Below are positions 43,997-54,800 of a stretch of 64,000 bases of DNA, in pieces. The stretch lies in the NCBI GenBank assembly GCA_009667805.1, contig CM019064.1, forward strand, positions 383,236,549-383,300,548, read 5' to 3'. The position numbers were made by a program, and so were the translations under genes. Source of the DNA: Leptobrachium leishanense. Lineage: Eukaryota > Chordata > Amphibia > Anura > Megophryidae. Each line of letters opens with the position of its first letter. Position 1 is the first letter of the stretch. The notes under the pieces are model-generated. The model saw only the letters and a list, made by a program, of their open reading frames with translations. It made no database searches and had not been told where the DNA came from.

Positions 43997-46306
43997 AAAA
44001 AAGGAAAAAGAAGGTGCAGCGCTTCCCAGTGAGTAAAGAGGGGAATAATCAATATTCTTTAACCTGATGAGATAGCTCTTCTTAAATTGATAGAGGATCA
44101 ATACCTCAAAATGAAGAAAAACAAGGACATAGTGCAATACAGTGGATACATATATGCAAGTGATAGAAGATATGGCAGTTCTCACTCACACTATGGAGAG
44201 CCTCATCCGGCTCTAGCACTATTCGCCCGTGGATAGATTTCTTATAGGCCCTCCCACTAGCCTCTTCAAAGGTTGATGTTTCTCAATGAATATGTAGAGA
44301 GAAAAGGATAAAAACAGAGTAGTTCCGTATATACTGGAAAATTATAAACAATAAATCAGACCACTCACGTGTTCCTGAGCCTCCAAGGCTCAAATTAGAG
44401 GGCCCAAAGGTTGTTTCAAGTGGGCACAACTCTTAATGAAAGCCTCAATGGAACCGCAAGCCAATGAATAAAAAAATCAATCATATGATAAAAAAAATAA
44501 AAGGATAAGAATAACATTTAATAACAATAATAGTTAAAATTAAAAAGAAGAATGGCTGAACGCGTTTCGCCTAAGTCAATATAGACCGTCCGGCTTCCTC
44601 AGCAGCAATGAACCATATGAGCCTCCATTACGTATAAATAGAAAGCCCAGTCTAATTGTCCCTCCAATCAGAGGGATATCAAAGGGCGGGAAAAAAGAGG
44701 TTCCTCGGTTTCTCCTTAGTCCATTCGCTTCTCTAGCGTCAACCTCCCGCGACTCGATCACTGGATCGATGTGTTGGAACGCAAGACCGGAAGTAGTTCA
44801 CTTCCTCCCATACGCATGCGCACCATCACAAAACGGAAGCCGTATGTTGACATCCGCCGCAGTTCAATAACGAAAGTAAAAGTCCATACCATCTCTACGT
44901 TTTCTCAAGTCGCGTCTCTGACGTCACCATCTCACCATATCACCGCTCCATCGCGGGAACAAAAGAGATTCTTCATCGTCGTTTATAGTTACTCTCCACT
45001 CTCTCTGGCGAGACCGGAGTCCACATGATCACACTATGGAGACTGCTTTTAACATAAGAAGCAAATATATGGAATTTGAGGGACAGTATTCTCTGTCGGA
45101 CCTGCTTTGTACTTCTGCCCTTCTCTTACGAGTACATAATTGATGTGATCATGTGGACTCCGGTCTTGCCAGAGAGAGTGGAGAGTAAATATAAACGACG
45201 ATGAAGAATCTCTTTTGTTCCCGCGATGGAGCGGTGATATGGTGAGATGGTGACATCAGAGACGCGACTTGAGAAGACACAGAGATGGTATGGACTTTTA
45301 CTTTCATTATTGCACTGCGGCGGATGTCAACATACGGCTTCCGTTTTGTGATGGTGCGCATGTGTATGGGAGGAAGTGAACTACTTCCGGTCTTGCGTTC
45401 CAACACATCGATCCAGTGATCGAGTCGCGGGAGGTTGACGCTAGAGAAGCGACCGGACTAAGGAGAAACCGAGGAACCTCTTTTTTCCCGCCCTTTGATA
45501 TCCCTCTGATTGGAGGGACAATTAGACTGGGCTTTCTATTTATACGTAATGGAGGCTCATATGGTTCATTGCTGCTGAGGAAGCCGGACGGTCTATATTG
45601 ACTTAGGCGAAACGCGTTCAGCCATTCTTTTTAATTTTAACTATTATTGTTATTAAATGTTATTCTTATCCTTTTATTTTTGTTTTTATTTTTTTTTTAT
45701 CATATGATTGATTTTTTATTCATTGGCTTGCGGTTCCATTGAGGCTTTCATTAAGAGTTGTGCCCACTTGAAACAACCTTTGGGCCCTCTAATTTGAGCC
45801 TTGGAGGCTCAGGAGCACGTGAGTGGTCTGATTTATTGTTTATAATTTTCCAGTATATACGGAACTACTTTATGTTTTTATCCTTTTCTCTCTACATATT
45901 CATTGAGAAACATCAACCTTTGAAGAGGCTAGTGGGAGGGCCTATAAGAAATCTACCCACCGGCGAATAGTGCTAGAGCCTGATGAGGCTCTCCATAGTG
46001 TGAGTGAGAACTGCCATATCTTCTATCACTTGCATATATGTATCCACTGTATTGCACTATGTCCTTGTTTTTCTTCATTTTGAGGTATTGATCCTCTATC
46101 AATTTAAGAAGAGATATCTCATCAGGGTAAAGAATATTGATTATTCCCCTCTTTACTTACTGGGAAGCGCTGCACCTTCTTTTTCCTTTTTTTGTTATTT
46201 GATTGTCACTCTAGGGATGACATATATGGGTGCAGTGGCGATCGTGTTATAGGCTCTACCCCACTCATAATACAAGAGTTGCGCCTACACCAATATTTTT
46301 TATTCT
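43997..46306. mobile_element. 2.3 kb palindrome with 15-bp flanking direct repeat
   Basis: Arms 43997-45034 and about 45135-46190 are reverse complements at roughly 97 percent, with a spacer of about 100 bp and an unpaired right tail (46191-46306). TTTCTTATTCTATTA precedes (43982-43996) and follows (46307-46321). Each arm carries a hammerhead-like motif. No protein. Confidence 0.8.
45571..45622 (+). ncRNA. Hammerhead-like motif, right palindrome arm (mirror at 44555-44606, minus)
   Basis: GCTG, CTGAGGA, then GCC...GGC with a 20-nt loop, GAAA, ACGCGT, T, CAGC. GCTG and CAGC pair as stem I, GCC/GGC as stem II with one bulged A, and ACGCGT is a minimal stem III. CTGAGGA satisfies CUGANGA. The identical motif lies on the reverse strand of the left arm. 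The bulged A weakens the case. Confidence 0.35.
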
Positions 46307-47370
46307 TTTCTTATTCTATTAGTTACGCTGCCACCAGTTCCCCTGAACACTACGCGTGTTGCGGCGAAGGATGCAGGGCTAAGCAACACACTGTCTATCC
46401 TAGACCCCCGATAATGACTACGCGGACAACAATCCGCCACTCGCTTACCCAACCGTCCCCAGCGACCGCAACTCACAATTTCATAGCTACTCGAGCTTAA
46501 AACAACAAGCAATACTCCAGTCTCTTCAGTTAGCATGGCTCGACTCAGTCAGAAACAGAACTTAATAAATGGATATTTATTTATGATATAGAAAAGAGTT
46601 ATATAGATCACAGTGCATTTGTTACAAAAATTATAGAATAAATCACTAGTTACACAGTACACAGCAAATAAAAGAAATGGATTAAAACAGAGAGCCGTAC
46701 TTACAATAAGCTAATCAGTAAACTAGCATAGGTGACTCCTGGGGGGCTGGAGATAGAAGCATGGACAGCATGGACAGATCCTCATGTAACATGAAGCCCC
46801 TGTGATCAGCAAGAACCACATGGTGTGCTCCAGAATATATATAGTTTCCTGCCCCTTCCAAAAATACCCACAAATGGCCCAGCCTCCTGCACTACATGTC
46901 CCAGCATGCCTTGTTCTGGGCAGGGTCCATGCATTTCTCCATTAATTTTTAATTGCCCAAAGATGTCAATCATCGCCACGGACCCCCCTAGGGATCAAGG
47001 GATGTGCTTCCTTCTTTGAAGACATGACCACATACCTCTTGGTGCCGAGCTGTCTACAGCCGGGACTTGAAGGTGTGAATAGAGGACACAGGACTTCCAT
47101 TTGCCCAAATGGGTAATTTCCACCCTGATCCTGTATCAAAGGAATCCCATTTCGCAGCAACCTGTTATATCCCTCCCAGGGGAAAAACATAACAATTTTA
47201 AATTACTTTCTAGCACATACGCAAAGGAGGTTGTGCACCAGGCAGCTGTGGAAAATGGATACTTTGCATATATGGATAGCCATAGATATATAGCTATATA
47301 CGTATATATAATGATATAGACATACAGTTAGCTAGACACAGAGAGATAGGCATGTCTACCTGTGACAGTA
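46307..47370. repeat. LTR-like or unclassified repeat with a partial duplicate at 43786-43870
   Basis: CTGTCTATCCTAGACCC...GATAATGACT and ACAACAATCC occur both here (46390-46435) and left of the palindrome (43790-43835) in the same orientation. The segment around 46850-46920 (TGTCCCAGCATGCC) recalls the LTR-like copies. Ends not found. Confidence 0.35.
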
Positions 47371-47501
47371 AGTGCGGAAGGAACATCCGTGAGAGTTGTC
47401 GTTCCTTCCACTCGATGCCCATCTGACCGCCTCGCTGAGAGCAGTTAGTGCAGGCACGTCAGTACGGGCGCACATTGTGCGCTCGTCTGACCCCAGCCTA
47501 A

Positions 47502-48029
47502 CTTAGCACTTGCAGCTAAGTAGAGAGGTGCTGCAGAGTAGCCGAGTGTGACGTGGGAAAGATGGCCGCCTCCACGGAGCAAAGAACAATCCAATATATG
47601 TTCAGTTTGAAGTGTTGGTGGGCCAAAACACCAAATATTTACTGGAACATGGTAAACCTTAACACTTAAGTGATAATATAATGCATAAAATGAATCATCG
47701 CAGAAAGAGCACCATTCATTAAGCAATCCTTCACCCTTTTGCTTCAATATTCACAGCCAAAGCGTTCAGTCAGACGGCTGCAGCAAACTGAACCGATGCA
47801 ATGTAGCAATTCAGCAGCTGCTGAGGAACTGAACAGGAGTGAGGTCTCACATTTTCTCCCCAGGGAGCAAACTAATCTTGCAATAAAATGGGTATGAAAA
47901 TGGAATTTTATATGCCGGCTTTTGTTTTATTGTGTTTCAGCTCTAAAATGTGTATTGATGGATTCAGTAATGAGACTGTTAGGGAACATTTGTAGATTAT
48001 TTTTATAATCTGTTTTGCACTCTGGGAGA
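47502..48029. other. Unassigned sequence
   Basis: 47500-47530 and 47805-47840 are inverse to 43610-43660 (GTTCAGTTCCTCAGC...), hinting at an older inverted-repeat element around this whole block. No gene seen. Confidence 0.3.
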
Positions 48030-48480
48030 ATTTGTTCACTAGTTTCTTATGGAACGAACTTCCATTTAAAGCAAAACATGCTATATATTGGAGCTAGTCA
48101 GTCTACATATTATAAGAAAAACATCAGAACATCTACGCAATCTCAGGGCGGCTACCCTTAACCACCGGTACCAGGGACACTAACGGGGCTATCATCTGAA
48201 TCAAACCTATTGAAGAAAGCTATTTACGTATTAAAAAGGGAAAACATGAGAGCGCACCATCAATTTTCGTATAACCAAATGGTTAAGAGCATATATTATC
48301 TGTGCATAATGGACGCCTCACAAATCACAGGTCTGCTATAGAAAAGATGGGGAGGGGATGAACAATTTAAAGTTGCACCATTGCAAAAGGCCCTCCAATT
48401 AACCATAACCAACATTCTGCACTATTTTTGCTCAATTTTTAGGTAACAGATTCTGCTCCTTTCTGCCCTGGCTTGCAAAA
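48030..48480 (+). pseudogene. Degenerate L1-like ORF2 fragment
   Basis: Frames with LFTSFLWNELPFKAKHAI resemble the L1 ORF2 C-terminal region. A second piece at 49690-50000 (MWWACLRIYGF-like, then ATEWCSHQWLLYWI and RLLKRY) fits the following part. Many stops. The intervening 48490-49640 includes the LINE copy below. Confidence 0.45.
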
Positions 48481-48939
48481 GCAAAAATCACTTGACAGCA
48501 GGGTTTTAGAATTGGTATTTATTTTCTGAGTACCGTCTCGTTTAGAGAACAAGCTAGGTTGCAATAGCTCAGTTTCCTATAGGCAGGCACAAATTAACAC
48601 CTCCTATAAAAAGTATATGAGCTGTGCATTTACAGTTTACAGCCTCTACATCTGAAATGCAAGCCAATCTTGCAGCTCGGTTGTAACTGCTACAAAATGC
48701 TAAATGTTGTTCCCAAAGTCTCCAGATGTTATTTTAACGTTCAGGTTGGAATCCTGCCCTTTAGGTCTCAAATCAGGGTGTGTTGTTGCCATTGGATAAC
48801 ACTCAACAATGGCAAGAGACACGTCGAAAGAAAAAAATAAAAAAGGTACAAGTGCACAAAAAGTCCTCAGTATGTGTGATAATGCCATTAAGACGCTCAC
48901 GCATTGGCATGCAGCTGCACGTCAGCTGAAGAATCGGGA

Positions 48940-49640
48940 TGCGCCCCAACGGTAAGAAAGCAGATTTTACAACAAATGCTTATGCCAGCTATTGATTACA
49001 GAGATGTAGGGTATGCAGCCGCCCCGCAAACACACCTTCAGAAACTTACTACATTGTATAACTCCTTCTGCCGCTTTACATTACAATGTAACTACATGAC
49101 CCACCATTGCGTCATGTTAAAAGAGCTAAACTGGCCATCGCTGGAGTCTAAACGCACCCTTGACCTTTCCAGCCTGGTGTCTAAGAGCATTTCTGGGAAG
49201 CTGCCACCCTACCTGAATAGACTGCTTCCCCCAGCAGCTCCCTCATCCTATAACCTCCGATCCAGGACCAGCACCTTACTTGCAATACCACAATACAAAA
49301 AGACAGTGGCTCGGTCCTCATTTTCCTACAGAGCACCACAATTATGGAATAACCTCCCAGACACCATCAAATCTTCCCCCAGTCTTAAGTCACTCAAGAG
49401 CTCCTTACTAACATACTTCAATACAGAATGCACCTGTAAACATGTAACATAGTGACTTTATTTCCTACATATTTATTTTCTGTTAATCTGTATATTTGTG
49501 TTGTTTTTAATATCTTGCATTGTATTACTTTGTATTTCTGTAACTGTAACACTTCAATGTTCTTGAACCCAGGACATACTTGAAAACGAGAGAAATCTCA
49601 ATGTGTCCTTCCTGGTAAAATACTTTATAAATAAATAAAC
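48940..49640 (+). mobile_element. LINE 3' part (same family as 41578-42427)
   Basis: Open frame of about 165 codons (QMLMPAIDYRDVGYAA ... YRAPQLWNNLPDTIKSS ... ECTCKHVT stop), then a 3' UTR and AAATAAATAAA at 49629-49640. Very close to the 41578 copy, so recent. 5'-truncated in the reverse transcriptase region. Confidence 0.85.
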
Positions 49641-50004
49641 AATCTGATGGTTGCTAGCGGCTCTATCACAAAACAGGTACGTATTTATATATGTGGTGGG
49701 CCTGCCTGAGAATTTACGGCTTTCTAATCAGAGGTGCAATCTTTATGCTCAGATGTTTTTGGTAAACTGATTTCCATGGACATACTTGATGGCCAAACTG
49801 GTGGATTACCACATGCTGAATAAGCTAAAATAAATTCTAGGGGCACGGCGGGCAGTGGCAACAGAATGGTGCTCCCATCAATGGCTACTATACTGGATAA
49901 AATACATTATGCTCGTCGGATGGCGAATGAACAGCCATCGGAGACTCCTGAAAAGATATGTGGTCCATGGTTAGATTTTAGCCTCTGAGACCCAAGCTCG
50001 TTTG

Positions 50005-50700
50005 CCAGGACATAAGAGCTTGTGTGTATTGGGCAGAGGAACTGGGAACCCTTTACAGGACGGATGGGAAGCTTTGTATGGTCGATACCTGGAATGTTTT
50101 GTTGAACAGCTGAACGTTTTTGCCCCTCCAGTGGGATTCCCCCCCTCTTCCTCTAAGAATATATATAAAAAGGGGCTCACATTGGTGATAATGACATGGT
50201 TTTGCATTCCAGGCTTAGAAAAGTACAAATGTATTAATCTTTGCGTGACTTTTGCCTCATTGGTTTTCTATGCGCTTTGCTGTGGATGGCGGCTGCTAAA
50301 TACACAGCTATAATGGAACGAGACACTCACATGTCCCCAAAGCCTTCACAAGAGGCTTCTGTTTTTTCTTAAGAAATAAGTTATTACAGTTAAAGAAACA
50401 TATCTTTGGCTACAGAAATGAACAAAATTACTCATATTCCTCCCAGTGGGACCCCTGTGCATTAACAGGACAAACAGTCTTCAATTAACTGTGTGTAAAT
50501 GGGGCTGTTAAGTACAATTTAGATGGATTTATCCACCTAATAACACAGAGGTGAGCTTTGCTCGTACCTAGGGGACTATTTAGGATCCCCATGGTCACAT
50601 CTCCCAAGCTGAAGTGATGGGAAGATGCGTAGCCTCTCCGCTCTCCAGATTAATCACCTTATCCACCCTGAAAGCCTGGGTAACTCCTCCCTTTGAGCAT
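50005..50700. other. Sequence upstream of NPFF
   Basis: Mostly unique. The last 200 bp before the TATA box (50500-50720) contain no repeat that I recognise and are the natural place for NPFF control sites. Confidence 0.35.
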
Positions 50701-50726
50701 CACATCTTATATGGGGAATATGTGTA

Positions 50727-50734
50727 TATATAAG
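50727..50734 (+). promoter_or_regulatory. Probable NPFF TATA box (TATATAAG)
   Basis: It lies 47 bp upstream of the NPFF ATG, which would place transcription start near 50757-50762 and leave a 5' UTR of only about 20-25 nt. The match to TATAWAAG is good, but the surrounding AT-rich run (TGTGTATATATAAG) makes a chance match possible. Confidence 0.5.
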
Positions 50735-50780
50735 TAGAGAGTTATGTTCTGGTCCACCAGACCACATCTCACACCCAGCC

Positions 50781-50906
50781 ATGCAGCTCCCTCTTCTTCT
50801 GCTTCTTTCTGCCCTTGTATGTGGCACCTTCGTCACAGCACACCAGACAGAGGGCGAACCGGCGGAAATCTTTCAAGAGGCGCCACTGGGTTACATGGAT
50901 ACACAG
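50781..50906 (+). CDS. NPFF: NPFF exon 1, coding part (signal peptide)
   Basis: Encodes 42 residues, phase 0 at the end, followed by the strong donor GTAAGT at 50907. The ATG was chosen because it begins a textbook signal peptide (Leu-rich core, residues 3-13) and lies about 50 bp downstream of a TATA box. The acidic stretch after the signal peptide (HQTEGEPAEIFQE) is typical of a propeptide spacer. Confidence 0.9.
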
Positions 50907-51851
50907 GTAAGTTCAGGGAGGGCAAAACGAGAAAGCCCAAATATTTAAATCAGAAACCATCCATTCTAAAGATTTTTTTCTCTTTAACACTTCTGTTTTG
51001 TGTAGTTTTTGACCAAATCACCTCATTATTGAAGTAACCCGTACCAATACAGGTCCATAGTCAAAACAATAGTATAAAAATACAGGGATATTAAATTGTG
51101 TGCTGACTTTCACTACAGAACACAGGGAAGTGCTTTTCCTTAGGACTGGGGCGTCCTCGAGTGTCTGAAAACAGCGATTTTACATCTTAGTAATATTGGC
51201 AAAAAAAAATAAAAAATACTGGCTCTATATCATACGATTCCAGTTATTTGGAAATGCCACCATATTCCGCAGCGCTGTGCAACAGGTAGGAAAAAAAAAA
51301 CAAACATAAAATTAACAAGCAATTTGACATACTCCCCCCTCAGACCTTTAGAAATATCTAAGTTTATTATTGCAGAGGCCATTTACACATCACAGCAATT
51401 CAAAGAACTGCATCACAGAGCTCATGTGCTACATTCCCCAGATGCAGCAAGGAACTCTGGGAAAGACATGCAAATGATATCTGCAATTTCCCATTTTTTT
51501 ACATCCTGGGTCTGTTAATACACAGATCCCTTAATACCACGCCATGCTAGATGGCTTTTTTTTTTTTATCAGAGATCAGGTTTGTGCAACTCGTCACAGC
51601 CGCTCCTGGATAGTGCTTTTTTCGGGTTTATTGGACCCCCTTCAGCAGGAGCTAGGCATGACCAGTTGCAGTGATGCTTGGCCCATAGGGTAAATCAGTG
51701 CTTATTTAGGTTGTGGTGGAGATGAAAAGCCTCCACATTGCAAATAAAAGTTTATTATGCAGAAGTCATTTACACATCCCAGCAAGTGAAAGAACTGCAT
51801 CACAGTGCTCATGCGCTACAGTCCCCATATGCAGCAAGGAACTCTGGGTGT

Positions 51852-51883
<32 letters not shown>

Positions 51884-54800
51884 TCCAATCTAGGAAGGAA
51901 GCCACCTTGAAGCCATTGCAAGGCATGTTACCCCCCATACAATTAAAGATCAAAAAGCTGCCAATCCTAAAAGGTGTACCGTGTAGACCCTCAAAACCTA
52001 CAATTAAAGGGTATGTCATCGTACCCACTGCAGGTAGAAGAATGAAAACAAAAGACTCTGTATTGTAGGTCTATGACTAGTGCTGTTAGAATGAGGCTAC
52101 ACTATTTTTATTGCTGCTACATTATAGCTGCAACATTTTTAATTCAGGATTAAGAGATCCATTAAACAGATGCCATGCAAGCAGTTTATCCATGCCAATA
52201 ACACGTTTACGGCTCATGCCATTTTCTCACATTTATTTTACACAAGTATGATTAAAGTAAGCAATCACGGTGCTATAGAAATTCTCCATTGACGTGGTGG
52301 CAATGTCATTGAGTTGCCGTCGTGAGGAGCCTTTAGGTATAATCTACACAGATTAGCCATTTTAAAAATGGACACCAACGCTTACATTAGCTGTAATTAG
52401 TGTACCGGTGCATTACAAACAAAACCACTTTATAAAACACATGCTGCGGTTCATTTCCCTTTGTTTGCAGTAGTTACATGTAAAAAGGAAAACTGAAGTT
52501 AGTGTTTTGTTTTATCTCCTATTTCCATTTTGTGGATTTTTCCCATGATGCAACATTTAAAAAAATCTGTGCAAAACATATACTTTGCAGCTGTGGTTTA
52601 TCTAAATGGTCTGTGAGGTGGAGTATGGAATGTTTACATAAGGCAGCAGGAGATTATTGTTCTCCAGGCTACCCAAGATAAGCGATAGCAGCTGAATAAA
52701 AAAACAACAGGGGAGCTTAACCCCCTGATGGTTTTCCCGAGTGTGGCTCGGTGATAACTTTCAGTGCTGAAAGCGGTAACTCTGAGCCACACTCGGGCTG
52801 CAAACATCACCTGTCCCTGCGCTCCCTCGCTGACCACCGCAGTGTCCTCCGGCGATCGCGACCTCATACTTCCTGATTCCCTTCTCGCGAGGAGGGAACC
52901 AGCAAGTATGAGGGGGTCGCGATCGCTGGAGGAGACTGCGGGGGAGCGCAGGGACAGGTGATGTATCCAACGGCATCCCGAGTGTTGCTTGGAGTTACAG
53001 CTTCCAGCATAGGAATTTAACCCCGAGCCACACTCGGGAATAACGCTAGGGGGCCAAAAAAAGAAAAAACACGGGACAATTCCAACATCTAAAATATGTC
53101 AGAATCGTAACGCCAGGGAGGTTAAAAGACTTCTAATCTACCCCTGGTGATGTCCTTTGAATACATCCCACACAATAAGAGGATTTGAGTCAGAGATCGA
53201 CCCATAGTCTCCATTCTATGGCCAAAACCACATGCTAACGAACAAGTGATGTAAAGATCTGGGGAGGGGCAGTTTAGAAACACAAAATGGTGCAGCCAGT
53301 GACACATATAGAGTAATTTTTTTGGTGGTAGCGGCCCTTTACAGGAAAGGATTATGGCTGTTGTCATTTTCTTGGTACCGGATGGAGGTCAGGTAACCCA
53401 GCATCACAAATGCGAAGAGCGTACCATGATCTCTTACTACTCATTCACTGGGTGAGGGAAAACAAATATCAGGATGACTTGATGTGAGAGAGGGGAACGG
53501 ACATACCACTTGCAGCCCCTTTACCTGTGATATAGGGGTTTAGATTTAGAGCCATAAGCTTTAATGAATCCCTCTACAAGTTGTAGCTCAGAGGTTTATT
53601 CTACAATATGGTTTTGATTATTCCATCTATTCTGAAAAAAAATATTCCAATTCTCAGATTATTATGAGGTCAGTCCACAGCAAAACCGATTAAACCGTCC
53701 CTGCTCACATTATGAATACATTGTATATTCATTGCACACTGCGAATGGCAATGCAAATTTACAACTCAGTACAACAATCTGTACTTACCTTTATATCCTC
53801 TCGAGCGATGGACCTCCAGTCCTCACCAGGCCCAGCTGGGGTTTTGGTTCTCCAACCTGCATCATGAGGAGGAACTGGTTTCATTTGTCCTGCCTCCTCC
53901 TGCACAGCATGCAGATCCACAGCAACCTGTGCAGAATACCTGTATCACCTCAAGGGGGGGGGGGGGGGAGAAGGAGCACGGGAGAGTTTAGGAGAAAACC
54001 CACTAAGGGTACCTGAAGCACCTGCCAGCGTTTATTGGGAACTGTAAAGCTCACACATAAAACACCTTTTTTAAATGTGGTATTTCAAGTCATAATACAG
54101 AAACATAAATTCATTTTTTTACTCCTTTTTTTAATATTACTATAATATTCGAGGGTCAAGCAAAAACAGTTTCCCCAGTATTTTAGCAGGTTGCTCTTTG
54201 TTCCCAATTGGGGAGATAAAGGAACGCTGGAATACCTTTTATTCAGGTACAGTTGCACAGTGATTTCTATACTGGAGGTCCTTTCCAAGGCTTGTGTACA
54301 TTGGGAATGCATGAAAATGACAATCTCTCTGTATTTGATAGCGGAATGGCATTTTCATACATACAGAAGCACGGAGATATGCGTTTTTGATATTCCTGGG
54401 GAAAAAACAGAGCAAGTGGAGCGTAAAAACCCAAGGGCTGAATATAGAATATTTGATACAGTCCTAACCTCAACATCTGAGGAAAGGGATTTAGGGGTTA
54501 TTATTTCAGAGGATCTAAGGGTAAGTAGTCAATGTAATAGAGCAGCAGGAAATGCTGGCAGAATGCTTGGTTGTGTAGGGAGAGGTATTAGCAGTAGGAA
54601 AAGGGAAGTGCTCATGCCACTGTACAGAGCACTGGTGAGACCTCACTTGGAGTATTGTGTGCAGTACTGGAGACCGTGTCTCCAGAAGGATATAGACATC
54701 TTAGAGAGAGTTCAGAGAAGGGCTAATAAAATGGTGTACGGCTTGAAGGAGAAAAGTTACCAGGAAAGGCTTAATGATCTTAACATGTACAGCTTGGAAA

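Larger units (their letters stand above)
43705..47498. mobile_element. Possible Harbinger-like MITE split by large insertions
   Basis: Left end GGCTGGCGTCAGACGAGCG with TAA before it (43702-43704), right end GCGCTCGTCTGACCCCAGCC with TAA after it (47499-47501). The inner flanks (GACGTTCC-type blocks at 47375-47400) fit the 60055 family. About 3.6 kb in between belongs to other repeats. Confidence 0.4.
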
